From Prorocentrum cordatum (taxonomy: Eukaryota > Sar > Dinophyceae > Prorocentrales > Prorocentraceae): a DNA stretch of 64,000 nucleotides. The stretch is taken from positions 1 to 64,000 of the forward strand of contig CAUYUJ010021133.1 in assembly GCA_963575745.1 (NCBI GenBank). Direction: 5' to 3'. The first letter of the stretch is position 1. Each line of letters starts with the position of its first letter. The translations under genes and the position numbers were made by a program. Positions 51,181 to 61,733 of this stretch are shown here, in pieces. The notes below the pieces were generated by a model. That model ran no database searches and had not been told where the DNA came from. It saw only the letters and a program-made list of their open reading frames with translations.

Positions 51181-51639
51181 CCTGAACGGCCATCCCCAGA
51201 GAGGGGTCCAGACTTCGGGGGGTCCACGCTGCCCTCCAGCACGCGACGCCGCGGGTCAGGGCAAGAGGGAAAGGGCGGAGGGGAGAGGGGGGAGGGGGAA
51301 GGGGGTATGTGCCCCTACCTCAATCGGCGGGCTGAACCTAGGAAAAAGAAAGACCAAGGCAAATATTGCGGCGACTCTACTCTGTGATTACGGATACACC
51401 AGTACTCAAGAGATTTTGGAGTCATTTCTGCATTCCTATGGACCGCCAAGGAGGAAGGGGGTCCTGAGGGGCACGGGTTCGAAACCTCAGGGCTTCCAAC
51501 GAGCCATCATCCGGAGTTGTTGTTTTGACATTGCGGGGGGGCCTTTGGAGGGCCCCGGGGCCCTGACGACGGCGAAACAAATCCAGGACCCTCTGACTTC
51601 AGGACCAGCTCCCCTCACGCTAAATGGTGAAGGGAAGTA

Positions 51640-51800
51640 GGAGGAGGAGAAGGAGGAAGAGGAGGAGAAGGAGGAAGAGGAGAAGCAGGGTGGTTGACGA
51701 GGAGGAGGAGGAGGAGGAGGAAGAGGAGGAGGAGGAGGAGGAGGTGGAGGTGGAGGAGGAGGAGGAGGAGGAGGAGGAGGTGGAGAGGGAGGAGGGAGGG
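51640..51800. repeat. (GAG)n tract
   Basis: GAG/GTGGAG triplets. It is preceded by CAGCTCCCCTCACGCTAAAT (51607), which recurs at 52162 in front of the next (GAG)n tract. Confidence 0.93.
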
Positions 51801-52114
51801 ATTGAGCTTTGCCGATCTGCGAGAGAGGGGCGGAGGAGGGAGGGACCTGTCAAGCCGTGGGGAGGTTCTAGAGCACGGTGTTGCCCCACGGCGTTCTTTC
51901 AGCCTCCGAGGAGGACGAGGGAGAAGGGCGGGATCTTTCGCGCGAGCGGAACATCCGACTCGGGTGAGCTGGCCCGAAGGCGTTTCATGGTGCACCCACA
52001 GCTGAAGCCGAAGCCAAAGTTGAGGTGCACAGAAATGGAGAGGGCCCACCCAACATGTTTGGTTGGCAGCACAGCGAGAGAGCCCGCCTTGCAGGTTTGG
52101 TTGCAGCCTCCCCT

Positions 52115-52255
52115 AGGAGGAGGAGGAGGAGGAGGAGGAGGAGGAGAAGGAGGTGGAGGACCAGCTCCCCTCACGCTAAATGGTGAAGGGAGGTATGAGG
52201 AGGAGGAGGAGGAGGAGGAGGAGGAGGAGGAGGAGGAGGAGGAGGAGGGGGGTAA
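52115..52255. repeat. (GAG)n tracts around CAGCTCCCCTCACGC block
   Basis: Two GAG runs separated by the ~40-bp block ACCAGCTCCCCTCACGCTAA, a copy of 51605-51640. Confidence 0.9.
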
Positions 52256-52331
52256 GAAGAAGGCAGGGGTGGCGCTCTCCCGAGCCCGCGCCGCGGCCGC
52301 CAAGGAGAGGAAGCAGCAGAAGCGGCCCTGA
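52256..52331 (+). CDS. Possible terminal exon, basic tail
   Basis: The frame reads KKKAGVALSRARAAAAKERK, QQKRP and a stop, directly after a (GAG)n tract. The composition resembles the basic C-terminus of a nucleic-acid-binding protein. Without neighbours it cannot be named. Confidence 0.22.
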
Positions 52332-52984
52332 GCCCGCCGCCGCGCTGCCGACGCCTGTCAGCGCGCGCGCGCACGCGCGTCTTCGTCGCAGTTGCCGTCG
52401 CCTGCAGCCGCCTCCTCGCTTCATTTAGATGTTTGTTTTGGGGGCCTGTCTGGGGCCCGCCGAGTCGGTCTGTTCGGCCCCAGTGCGACTCCGGCCCGAC
52501 TCCGGCTCGATTTTTTGTACGTCTCCATGTCGGCTCAAGTCGACGGAAGTTCACCGCAGCATCAAGCCATGAGTGGAGCGAGTGACTCCAGGAAGGTCCC
52601 CAGAACCAGCATATCCCTCCCTGCCCTCCCCCCTCCTCGTTGAGGCCTCCGATATTGCTTGATTTAGACCAGCTCCCAAGAACAACTCCCCCCCTCGTTC
52701 AAGGACCAGGGACGCCTTTCTCGTTCTCTCCCTCCTCCTCCCCTCTGGACTCATTGGCCCGCTTTGGGCAAACACTCCTCCCACCTCTTTCGCCGCCCCC
52801 ATCCTCCCCTCCTCCCTCCTCTCGCCTCCTTGTCCTGTCGCCTTCCTCTCCCTCCTCGCCTCCTCCGCCTCCTCCGCCTCCTCCTCCCCTTGACTCCTCC
52901 CGCCTCTGTCGCCGCCCCCCTCTCCTCCCCCCTCTGCGTCCTCCCCGCCCTCGCCGCCGCAGCTCCCCCCATCCCTGTCCTCGC

Positions 52985-53160
52985 CCTCACACACGTTCTG
53001 CCTGGGGTCATCGTTGTCGTCGTCAAGATCGTCCTCGTCGTCCTCGTCCTCGTCCTCGTGACCGTCGTCGTCCTCGTAGTCGTCGTCGTCAGCCTCGTCG
53101 TCGTCGCCATCGCCGTCGCCGTCGCCGTCATCGCGTGCGTCATCGGCGCCGTTGGGCCAT
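52985..53160. repeat. (GTC)n tract
   Basis: GTCGTC, CTCGTC and GCCGTC triplets. Confidence 0.9.
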
Positions 53161-53306
53161 CGTCGACCGTCGTGAGAAATGGGGCCCCCCCGCGGCCCGG
53201 GGGGCGGGGGGGGGGCTGCCAAGGAGGAGGAGGAGTGGGAGCAGGAGAGAGTGGGAGGACAAACGAGGCCCGCTCTCGCGGTATGTGACGTCCCGCCCCG
53301 CCCACC

Positions 53307-53383
53307 CGTTCCCCCCCACTGCACCGATCTCTCCTCTGTCCGCGGACGCGTGTCATGGCCGACCTGGAATTTGTCAGCATCAG
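53307..53383 (+). repeat. 77-bp target-site duplication of E copy 2, left
   Basis: Matches 53550-53626 at 75 of 77 positions without gaps. It begins CGTTCC and ends GTCAGCATCAG, exactly at the element's edge. Confidence 0.9.
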
Positions 53384-53549
53384 CAAGGGCTCCCTCGAGG
53401 GCGCGAAGTTATTCGCGCTTCGCGCTTCGCGGTCCTCGTTCCTTCTCCCCCTCCTCCTCGTCCTCCTATTCTCCCTTTGGGGGGGCGGCGCGAGAGCGCG
53501 AAGTTATTCGCACTTCGCGCAGCGCGAAGCGCGAAGTTGGGAGCCCTTG
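53384..53549 (+). mobile_element. Foldback element family E, copy 2
   Basis: 166 bp from CAAGGGCTCCCTCGAGGG to GGGAGCCCTTG. Inside each end CGCGAAGTTATTCGC and TTCGCGCTTCGCG words form further hairpins; the centre is pyrimidine-rich, then GGGGGGGCGGCGCGAGAGCG. No coding capacity. It is flanked by a 77-bp direct duplication. Confidence 0.9.
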
Positions 53550-53626
53550 CGTTCCTCCCCACTGCACCGATCTCTCCTCTGTCCGCGGACGCGTGTCATG
53601 GCCGACCTGGAGTTTGTCAGCATCAG
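53550..53626 (+). repeat. 77-bp target-site duplication of E copy 2, right
   Basis: See 53307-53383. After it comes GACCCC, which is not present after the left copy. Confidence 0.9.
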
Positions 53627-54049
53627 GACCCCTTATCGTGTTATGCGACATCTGCAAGGGGCAGTTGAGCAGGAGGAGAAGGAGGTGGAGGAGGAGGAGG
53701 GAGGAGGAGTAGGAGGACGAGGGCAGACGAGCAGCAGCAGCAGCAGCAGCAGCAGCCGGAGCTCGAGGGGAAGGGCCCGGGAGGAGCAGGAGGGCCCTGG
53801 GAAGGCGAAGGAGGGGTAATCGAGGGGGGCCGACAACGACCGGGAGGGACGCGGATCCTGACAGTCGCCCGCTTGTGGGCGGGAGCGCCAGTCCAGACGC
53901 TGGGAGCCAAGCGTTGACTTGAAAGTGAGGCCCACGCTGCACCAGGAGCACCCCCATGAGGCCCACGCTGCAGCGGGAGAACCATCTGGAAGGACCAAGA
54001 AGACGTACTCCGGATTCCATGATAAAGTGGGGGGGGTCACATTTGGGGG

Positions 54050-54990
54050 GGGGTCTAATTTGAGCTGTCTTGAGGGTTCGGGGGGGGTCTGGGCAAAGGG
54101 CCGCTCTTTCGTTGATGGTCTGGGGGGGTCTAAAACTTCTCGTCTAAGAGGGTTGAGACCCCCTCCCTTTTATTACAAAATCTGGAGTAGGCGGATGTCT
54201 AGAAGCCACCCGTTCTGAGGCTGCGCCCCCCTTCTCCTCCCCCTTCTCCGCATAATTCAAGCTCTGCGCTGCCCGCTTAGCTTCGACCGGGAGAGGTGCG
54301 CTCTCGACCCGCGAATCAAAAAAGTCTAGAAGCCACCAAACAAAACACATTGTTGCCCAAGATTGTGTGTACAACGGTAGGCTGAGATGGCAGGACATCT
54401 TCCAGACAAAGTCTGGGGAGAGAGAAGAGAGTAGCACTCACAGAGTGTAATTGTGGAGGAGGGGGAGGAGGACAGCATAAGGAGAGGAGGAGGGTCAATA
54501 ATGTGAGAGTCATGAGGAGGCAGAGCCGGAGGAACGAGAGGAACATGAACAGGATAAGGAAAGATTGGAGGACTGGTTGCGCAATGGTGGGGGGGGGCAT
54601 TGTGTGTGTGTTTGTTGCCCCTCCAGTTTCGCATGGACCCCCTGTCTTTAATCTCAAGAGCCAAGCGTTCGTGGAAAAAAAACACACCTTCCTCAGCCCG
54701 TGTTCGTTCTCCTGGTCGTCGCCTGCGTCGTTGCTCCATTGCTCGTCCCCTGCATCGCCGTCGTCGTCGTCGTCGTCGTCGTCGTCTCCTGAGTCGTGAC
54801 CGTCCTCGTCGCGCAGGATTGCCATTCTTCCCTCTCTATCCGTGTCTCATCTCCCTAGCATCCCTCCCCCTCCCTTCCCCCTCCCTCCTCCCCTGCTCCA
54901 TCCTTTCTCTGCCCTCCTCCCTCGTCCTCCTCCCTCCCTTATCTTCCTGCTGCTCATCTTCCTCCTCCCCCTCCCCCTCACCGCTTCGTC
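54050..54990. other. No gene recognised; G-runs, CTC and GTC tracts
   Basis: Contains GGGGGGTCT words (54030-54135), TCTAGAAGCCACC twice (54198 and 54326), a (GTC)n run (54758-54785) and a CTC/CCT tract (54860-54985). Confidence 0.45.
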
Positions 54991-55234
54991 TCAATCGTGC
55001 CCGGAATCGATGGGGCTGAGGTTTTTCGGAGCCGTCGTTTTTGATCGGGAACCCTCAGGCGCTTTCCCGCCATCCCCAAGCTGGTGGCCCCTTGTCATGT
55101 CCGTGGATGGTGTGAGGAACAGCTTTGCCAGCGGCTCTCGAGGCAGAGGATGCGGGGTGGGCAGTCCCTCTGACGGGGGGGGAGAGGAAGGGACATGCAT
55201 AGTCAAACAGCGAGGGAGGCTTGGGAGGCTCCGC

Positions 55235-55450
55235 GGCCATCTCGAGCCGTCCTGGAGCGGTCTCGGGGCCGCTCGGAGCATCTCGGGAGCCATCTTGAGC
55301 CAGCTTTGGCCATCTGAGCCATCTTGGAGGTCATCTCGGGCTCTCGGAGGCCGCTCGGGGGCCTCTTGGGGGCCTCTCGGGTGCCTCTTGGAGGCCTTTT
55401 CGGGCTTCTTGGGGCGCTCTTTAGGCTCCTTGGGAGCCTCTTGGGAGGTC
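55235..55450 (+). repeat. GCCTCTTGGAGGCC array
   Basis: Units of 10-16 bp on CATCTTGAGCC, CATCTCGGG and CCTCTTGGGGGCC. Open in several frames. Confidence 0.6.
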
Positions 55451-55928
55451 CCTCCCCTTCTCGGGGGCCACGATCTTCGTGAGGGGTGTCAAACATTTGC
55501 CCTCCCAGGGGCCGGAAAAGGACCCTCTGACACCTCGCGACCCCTCCGCCTTCCTGCTCACCTCCGAGACCATTCCCGGGGCCGTTCGCGACGTCACCGA
55601 ACAGCCCCACCTGCCTCGGCATCGCTCGGACGTGTGCATGTGTCTCGGGGAGGACCACCGATGATCAATCCTGGATCATCTGGCAAAACAAAAAAAAACA
55701 TCACGCACGAGACCGACACACGCACGGGGAATGGACGTCCGAGCGACGGCACGCTGCTGTAGTCTGGCTGTCGCGGGAAGTCGGATGGGAGGCGGGGCCT
55801 CGGGACACGAATGCGGATGTGCGGCGGGAGATCGGACATGCGGTGATCACGACTGTGTGGACGGCGTCTCGCTTCAAGCCGGTCCCCGAGCGCATCGTCT
55901 CCGTCGGGGCTCAAGAGACGGAGGTCGA

Positions 55929-56087
55929 TGCAAGCGGGGATCAGTCAGAGTGCTGGCTCTTTCAGGATCCTGCAGAGACAAGGTTGCATTGGCCCGTGCT
56001 TGGGTGCAGGGTCTTGCAGGATCTTGCTGGATCCTGTAGACCCCGACTGACCCGCGTTTGGATTGATCTGGGTCAGTAGATCCCCCG
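55929..56087 (+). repeat. Dispersed repeat D, copy 2
   Basis: GCTTGGGTGCAGGGTCTTGC, GGATCCTGTAGACC, TCAGTAGATCC aligns with 13113-13307; shorter by about 35 bp. Confidence 0.65.
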
Positions 56088-56189
56088 ACTCCACCCGTCT
56101 GGTCTAGCTATGCTAAGTCAGCGCGGCCGCCGCAATCTTGAGCGGCGGAGGCCGCCGGAAGGGAGTGGGAGGTCGGTAAGGGTTTTTGT

Positions 56190-56390
56190 TTCTTCTCCTC
56201 CGCCTCCTCCTCCTTCCCCTCCTCGTCGTCCTCCTCCTCCTCCTCATGATCATCATCCTCATGTTCCACCTCCATATCTTCCTCCTCCACGTCCTCCTCC
56301 TCCTCCACGTCCTCCTCCTCCTCCTCCTCCTCCTCCTCCTCCTCCTCCTCCTCCTCCTCCTCCTCCTCCTCCTCCTCCTCCCCCCACGGG
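56190..56390. repeat. (CTC)n tract
   Basis: Nearly perfect in its last 90 bp. Confidence 0.95.
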
Positions 56391-56519
56391 CGCCATATGG
56401 ATGTGTTGGCCTGGCGTGTGCGTCAGCGTGCGAGACGCGCTCCTTTGGGTACGCGCTCGAGGTGGATGGTCCGAGGGGTGAGCGGCACGTCTCCCCACTT
56501 TGTCTGCGTATCTCTCTGC

Positions 56520-56665
56520 GCTCCCTCCTCCTCCTCCTTTTCCTCCTTCTCATCCTCCTCTTCCTCCCCCTCCTCCACCTCCTTCTCCTCCTCCTGCTCC
56601 TCCTCCTCCTCCACCTCCTTCTCCTCCTCCACCTCCTCCTCCTCCCCCTCCTCCTCCTCGGCATC
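56520..56665. repeat. (CTC)n tract
   Basis: CTCCTC with CTT and ACC variants; directly followed by G copy 6. Confidence 0.92.
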
Positions 56666-56671
56666 TCTTAA

Positions 56672-56836
56672 ACTCGGACGTGTTCCTCTACAGGGGGAGT
56701 ATTCAAACATAGTCAATACGTAGTGCGGGGACGATCTATTGAGTATACTTGAACCTGTTCGAGCAGTTTCTGAGCATGTTCGACAATTGTTCTAATGTTT
56801 CGTCGAACATTCGCCTGTAGGAGAGCTCCTGCGATC
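56672..56836 (+). mobile_element. MITE family G, copy 6 (diverged)
   Basis: CTCGGACGTGTTCCTCTACA, GGGGGAGTATTCAAACA at the left is closest to copy 4; right end TTCGCCTGTAGGAGAGCTCC is degraded. Confidence 0.6.
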
Positions 56837-57029
56837 TCCCGCTCCATCTTCGTAGACCGCCCCAGCGGGCTGTCATTCTGCACCCAGGCGCGCGGTTTCG
56901 ATTGGCCATTCCGCGGTCATTCTGCGAAGAACGGGGGGGGCGGGAGGCGAAGGGCTGGGGAGGGAAGGGAACGCGAGAAATGATGGGGCAGGAGGCCGGG
57001 AAGGGCAGAAGGGGGGGGGAAGGAGGGAA

Positions 57030-57415
57030 GGATTATGCTCCATTGTCCCCTCCTCATCCTTATGATGCCTCCTCCTCCTCGCCCCTCAAAATCTCATCAT
57101 TCCCGTCCCCCTCCCTTCCTCCCGCCCCTCTTCGCTTCGTCCCCGTCCTCCCCTTTCTCCTCCTCCCCCTATCCTCCGTTTTCCTCCTTCCCCCGCCCCC
57201 TCCCCCCATTCCCCTTCCCCCTCCTATCCTTCCTCCTACTCTCATCCCTCCTTCCGTCCCCCTCCTCCCCCTCCTCCTATCCCCCTCCTCCTCATCCCCC
57301 TCCCTCCTCCCCTCCTTCACCCTCTCCCTCCTATCCTTGCCCCTCGCTCTCTCCCCCTCCTCCCTCCGCCCTCCTCCCTCCTCCCTCCTTCCCTCTCCCC
57401 CCCATTCCCACCGCG
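57030..57415. repeat. CCTCCC pyrimidine-rich tract
   Basis: C/T-rich for about 380 bp, less regular than the CTC tracts. Confidence 0.85.
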
Positions 57416-57595
57416 CCCCTTCCTGCCCGCCGCGCTGGGCTGGGCCAAAAATCGGCCGCAAAAGTTCAGCGCGGGGCGGCAGCCTGGAGCCAGGCCGAGC
57501 CCGACTCAAACTGTGCCGCCGCGCCGCGCGGGAAACGGACGCACAGCGCCAGCATCAGACGGGCCGATCTTCGGACGGGGCTAGGACATGATAAG

Positions 57596-57761
57596 CAAGG
57601 GCTCCCTCGAGGGCGCGAAGTTATTCGCGCTTCGCGCTTCGCGGTCCTCGTTCCTTCTTCCCCTCCTCCTCGTCCTCCTTTTCTCCCTTTGGGGTGGCGG
57701 CGCGAGAGCGCGAAGTTATTCGCGCTTCGCGGAGCGCGAAGCGCGAAGTTGGGAGCCCTTG
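57596..57761 (+). mobile_element. Foldback element family E, copy 3
   Basis: CAAGGGCTCCCTCGAGGG to GGGAGCCCTTG, 166 bp, very similar to copy 2. It is flanked by GATAAG (57590-57595 and 57762-57767). Confidence 0.88.
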
Positions 57762-57770
57762 GATAAGCCC

Positions 57771-57846
57771 GTTCCAGAGCGTTCTGGAACGCTCTCAAAG
57801 CGTTTCGGAACGCTCTGAGAAGGCCGCGGCGCCCGACACCTCCTCC
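57771..57846 (+). repeat. Dispersed palindromic repeat R, copy 3
   Basis: GTTCCAGAGCGTTCTGGAAC, GCTCTCAAAGCGTTTCGGAA, then GGCCGCGGCGCCCGACACC. See 14135 and 30066. Confidence 0.7.
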
Positions 57847-57879
57847 AGAACCGCCCGATCTCATAGATATTCGATGTAT
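57846..57879 (+). repeat. 34-bp target-site duplication of E copy 4, left
   Basis: CAGAACCGCCCGATCTCATA...GATGTAT matches 58053-58086 at 33 of 34 positions. Confidence 0.9.
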
Positions 57880-58052
57880 CAAGGGCTCCCCCGAGGGCGC
57901 GAAGTTATTCGCGCTTCGCGCTTCGCGGTCCTCGTTTCTCCTCCCCCTCCTCCTCGTCCTCCTTTTCTCCCTTTGGGGGGGCGGCGCGAGAGCGCGAAGT
58001 TATTCGCGCTTCGCGCTTCGCGGAGCGCGAAGCGCGAAGTTGGGAGCCCTAG
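57880..58052 (+). mobile_element. Foldback element family E, copy 4
   Basis: 173 bp, CAAGGGCTCCCCCGAGGG to GGGAGCCCTAG; it has one more TTCGCGCTTCGCG word near the right end than copy 3. It lies only 118 bp from copy 3. Confidence 0.92.
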
Positions 58053-58086
58053 CATAACCGCCCGATCTCATAGATATTCGATGTAT
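58053..58086 (+). repeat. 34-bp target-site duplication of E copy 4, right
   Basis: See 57846-57879. It is followed by CTGCAACC. Confidence 0.9.
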
Positions 58087-58089
58087 CTG

Positions 58090-60178
58090 CAACCGATGGT
58101 ATCCTGTTCCCGGCTTCGTCTTAGATCTGGCCCAGACGCTTTCGGTTCGGTGGCGGCGAAGATGAATGATGGCGTTGGTGATGGCGATTCATTGAGGATG
58201 CATCGACAACAAACAACTAATCCAAACAGCATAGTGAAGACGCGGCCTCACTGAGGTCCCCGTCGCTGGACCAGGGATGGTGAATCTGAGCGGTCTTGTT
58301 TGATACAGGCGGCCCGGATTAGCAGGTCGACCCTGCCAGATCAAGGGTACCCTCGTGTCCTGTGTCTTGCGACCCATGCCTCCTGCATTTCTGTGGCAAC
58401 GTGGCCCTCGGAAGGGTCTTGTGCCCTCTCGCGTGTCCTCTCCAATCAAGTCCGACCGTACATCTGCAGATGAGGCCCCTATCCTTAATGTTTTGGCTCT
58501 CCTGACTTGGGTCCCCTCCCAGGGGGTTAGGCGCCCCTCCATTGCTAATCAGCTATGACCGTGGTCGCGGTGGTAGTAATGATGAGGATGATTGTGATGG
58601 TAATGATAGAGTCATAAGGATGATGAGCTGGAGGATGACTTTGACTGCGCCTGTGGTGTTGTAGTGATGCGCCAGCGACGGCGACTCCGACGACTTATGC
58701 TGATGATGCCGGTGTACATGATGCGTGTTGACGACCACCATGGGTAAGGGTGAAGGTGATGATGACGAGAAGGATGGTGAGTGGATGTGGAATTGGGAGC
58801 GGAAGCTCTAGAAGACGCTGGGCTTATCAATGTGCCATTCCTGAGTTGATCGGTATTATTGTTCGGCGGAAGTGCAACTCTATACACTTGGCCGATATCA
58901 CTGCTCGGTGGGACCAAGCATCCTAGGCGACAAATTGCAGCACATTTTTACATTGGCACACCGGGTGCGAGTGCGAGGACGTTTTCAGTTAGAGCAGGGG
59001 ATCCGGATGCAGTGTAGCACGGCAGCCATTAGGATGGGTGTGATGAAAGGAATCTGAGCAGGGGATTGGGAGTTTAGGATGGGGCAGAGGATAAATGGAT
59101 GGAGACATTAGAGGGATGCCGAAGAGGATGAGTGAAGGAGGCGAGAGGAAGATTACTGTTAGGAGAACGGTTGAACATCAGTAGCATCATGAGAAGGATG
59201 GCGTCCGCAAGTCGCGTTTTCAAGGGATGCGTTATCCATGGCGGTTAGATTGGCTGGAATGGCAAGTGCTGTCTGCAATTCTGATGGAGCGAATCATTCT
59301 GCTTGGATTCCCCGCTGTAGGAGGCATTCGTTTCATCGACCAGTTGCGGGACGGACGCCTTCGTGTCACTGGCACATCCACCACAAATCCCAGTCCCCCC
59401 CTCGTCCATCACGGGAGTGATTTTGGACGAGGAGGGATTAAGGGGGAGAAGAAGGGAAGAGGAATATGGGGGCGGAGGAGTTGGAAGGAAGGAGCGGGGG
59501 GGACAGGCCGGGCGGGGTGAGGAAAGGAGATGGAGCTCGAGTTGAAGTCGGAGGGGTGATCTTCGCGGCACAAAATTACCATCACATGCTCCCCAGTAGG
59601 TGGCACGTGCTCCACAGCGCCCCGCGGAGGGGAAGACCACCACAGCCCGCTTTGCTGGCGCGACGGTGCTCTGAAGCCATGTTTTTGTTGACAGGTTGCC
59701 TGCAGGCACGGGGGCCAGGACCGACTGCACTGCAAAATCATATCTGAGACGGCATGTACAGGAGGGCGGAGCCGGCAGAGTACGACGGGGAGGGAGGGGG
59801 GGCGGGTTGCAGTGTGCGGTCAGAGCAGCTCTCTTGGCCCAGGGGCACCACCATTGGCACGCCCCGCCGCCTGCCTGGGGCGTCGGATTGGTGGTCGCCT
59901 TAGCGGCCCATCTCGATTGGTCTTCTTACTCGTATTATTGATGTATGCTTCATCGCCTGTTAGCATTCTGTTTCGTACTGTCATTCTGAAGTGTGCTCGC
60001 TCATTGCGTGGGCTCTCGCTTTCATCCGTTGCTGCTGGGAGAACCCGAGCGGCATGCGGGAGGGAGCGCAGTGAGGACGACCACCAGCGGCCCCGGGCAT
60101 CGCTTCCAGGCCCGCCCGCTGCGCCCGTGCTCCCGGCGTGCCTCCGAACGCGGCATGGGCTGACGGCCTCCACCGTGG
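58090..60178. other. Unassigned sequence, no gene recognised
   Basis: Complex, moderately AT-rich for this window, with GATGATG words at 58565-58780. No domain-bearing frame, RNA gene or element end was recognised. It is the longest stretch without evident repeats in the right half. Confidence 0.4.
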
Positions 60179-60210
60179 TGTCTGCTGGAGAGCGATTTTT
60201 CATTCCTGAG
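60179..60210 (+). repeat. 32-bp target-site duplication of E copy 5, left
   Basis: TGTCTGCTGGAGAGCG...ATTCCTGAG, identical to 60378-60409. Confidence 0.93.
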
Positions 60211-60377
60211 CAAGGGCTCCCTCGAGGGCGCGAAGTTATTCGCGCTTCGCGGTCCTCGTTCCTCCTCCCTCCTCCTCCTCGTCCTCCTCTTCTCCCTTTG
60301 GGAGGGCGGCGCGAGAGCGCGAAGTTATTCGCGCTTCGCGCTTCGCGCAGCGCGACGCGCGAAGTTGGGAGCCCTAG
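60211..60377 (+). mobile_element. Foldback element family E, copy 5
   Basis: 167 bp, CAAGGGCTCCCTCGAGGG to GGGAGCCCTAG. Its perfect 32-bp flanking duplication suggests it is the youngest insertion of the family here. Confidence 0.93.
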
Positions 60378-60409
60378 TGTCTGCTGGAGAGCGATTTTTC
60401 ATTCCTGAG
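60378..60409 (+). repeat. 32-bp target-site duplication of E copy 5, right
   Basis: See 60179-60210; followed by CGATGG. Confidence 0.93.
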
Positions 60410-60847
60410 CGATGGCGAGCGGTACTGAGGTTTCGCACCGGCGCCGCCCGGGAATGCTTACGAATCGCCAGGAAGCCAAGCAAGAATCGTGACGCTACAC
60501 TGGAGGGAGGGGCGCGGGGACGGCTGGGGCTTGCAAAGGTCGCCATCGCGAAGCATAAACGACTCTCTCGTGCCTCCCCTGCCATATCCAGAGGCTTCGC
60601 GTGTACCCATCGGTCGTTGAAAGTATGCATCTCTGGATTCCCATATTCAAATCTACTTTCAGCGCCTTCCTACTTCAGTGAGAGTGGCTTCACCTTTTCC
60701 GTCCTCCTTAGGGGGGATAGAACCCAATATATGTTCAACGCCTTCCTACTTCATGGTTCTACCTACTTCTTCCGACCGATGGGTACACCTGGGGCCAAGC
60801 AAGCACCTTATTTCATGAATGTCTTGAGTTAGACTGTCGTCTAAACC

Positions 60848-61181
60848 CTAGCACTTGCAGCTCCGGATCTGCTGGACCTTGCGCAGGATTTTCGCAGCTC
60901 CGGACTGGTCCAAATACGTGCGGTCCTGCCTGATTGCCGTCGACCTCTTGTTTACCAGGGGTCGACAGAAGTGAGGCCCACGTGTGCCTATCGGGTGGCC
61001 CTGGAGCGTGTCCCGTGCCCTGCTCCTCGATATCACGGGCCCTTCCACCGAGAGGGTGCAGGGGTGAGGTCGACCGTACGCACCGACACCTCTTTGCAAG
61101 GCGCGGGGTGCTGCGTGCTGGACAGAGGTTGCTTTGGTGAGCGCGGCGAGCAGCTTCTTCAGCTTGCCGTCGGCATTGGCC
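60848..61181 (-). CDS. Possible terminal exon, unknown protein
   Basis: On the minus strand, after ACTTCAG (possible acceptor), the frame opens ANADGKLKKLLAALTKATSV and ends NKRSTAIRQDRTYLDQSGAA, KILRKVQQIRSCKC and a stop. Both ends look protein-like; the middle (GAYGRPHPCTLSVEG) is less sure and could hold an intron. I recognise no family. Confidence 0.33.
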
Positions 61182-61462
61182 CTGAAGTCTCAGAATCGTC
61201 GGGCCCGTCCCCATCCCAGGAGGGCCAGCGCTCCTTGGCGCCACCAGCGTGCCCCGTCGCTGTCGGGACGGATGCCGCGCAGCCCGACGGAGAGAACACG
61301 GAGCACCCATCCCCAGTTTGGGGGGCACGTTTCCGCCGGATGGCGGCGCTCATGGACCGTCCTGCTGGCACCTGCGGCCTCCCTTCACCCCTGCGCGGCC
61401 CTGCCCGCTCCGCTCCCCGGGCGCGCGAGCTCCGCGAGCTGGCAGCGTGGAGCCCGCCTGCC

Positions 61463-61574
61463 CTCACCAGGCTCGAACTCGTCCCTGCCCCTGGGGCTGA
61501 CACGCCGCCAAAAGGCGATGACAGTCTTTCAGGGATGCGCCCCTGGAAAGCTAAGGGAGTCCCTAAGATTGGCA
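61463..61574 (-). mobile_element. MITE family T, copy 4 (diverged, truncated)
   Basis: CTCACCAGGCTCGAACTCGT and GGCGATGACAGTCTTTCAGG match the reversed element with about 20% differences. It stops abruptly at GATTGGCA, where V copy 1 begins. Confidence 0.7.
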
Positions 61575-61575
61575 C

Positions 61576-61733
61576 TTTGTGGGCCACGGAAACGGCAGGG
61601 CTGTTTTCTTCACCGTTTCCAAGTAAATGCCCCTTGAAAATGGAAACGGCAAAAAAACAGCGACCGGAAACGGCAACAAAAACGGCTCCAGGATTGGAAC
61701 CGGAGCCGGAACCGGTCAAAAAACGGCGACGGA
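61576..61733 (-). mobile_element. Foldback element family V, copy 1 (truncated)
   Basis: TTGTGGGCCACGGAAACGGC through GGAACCGGAGCCGGAACCGG to ACGGCGACGGAG; the other end is missing. It is the reverse of copy 2. Confidence 0.75.

Noticed and set aside
55285-55320. Reverse spliced-leader-like words CTTGAGCC...TTTGGCC
   Set aside because: They are part of the local CATCTTGAGCC array and fail the rest of the leader.
60211-60377. Family E as introner (element supplying splice sites)
   Set aside because: AG precedes and TAG ends copy 5, but copies 1 and 4 lack the same left context and no standard GT donor is present; not supported.
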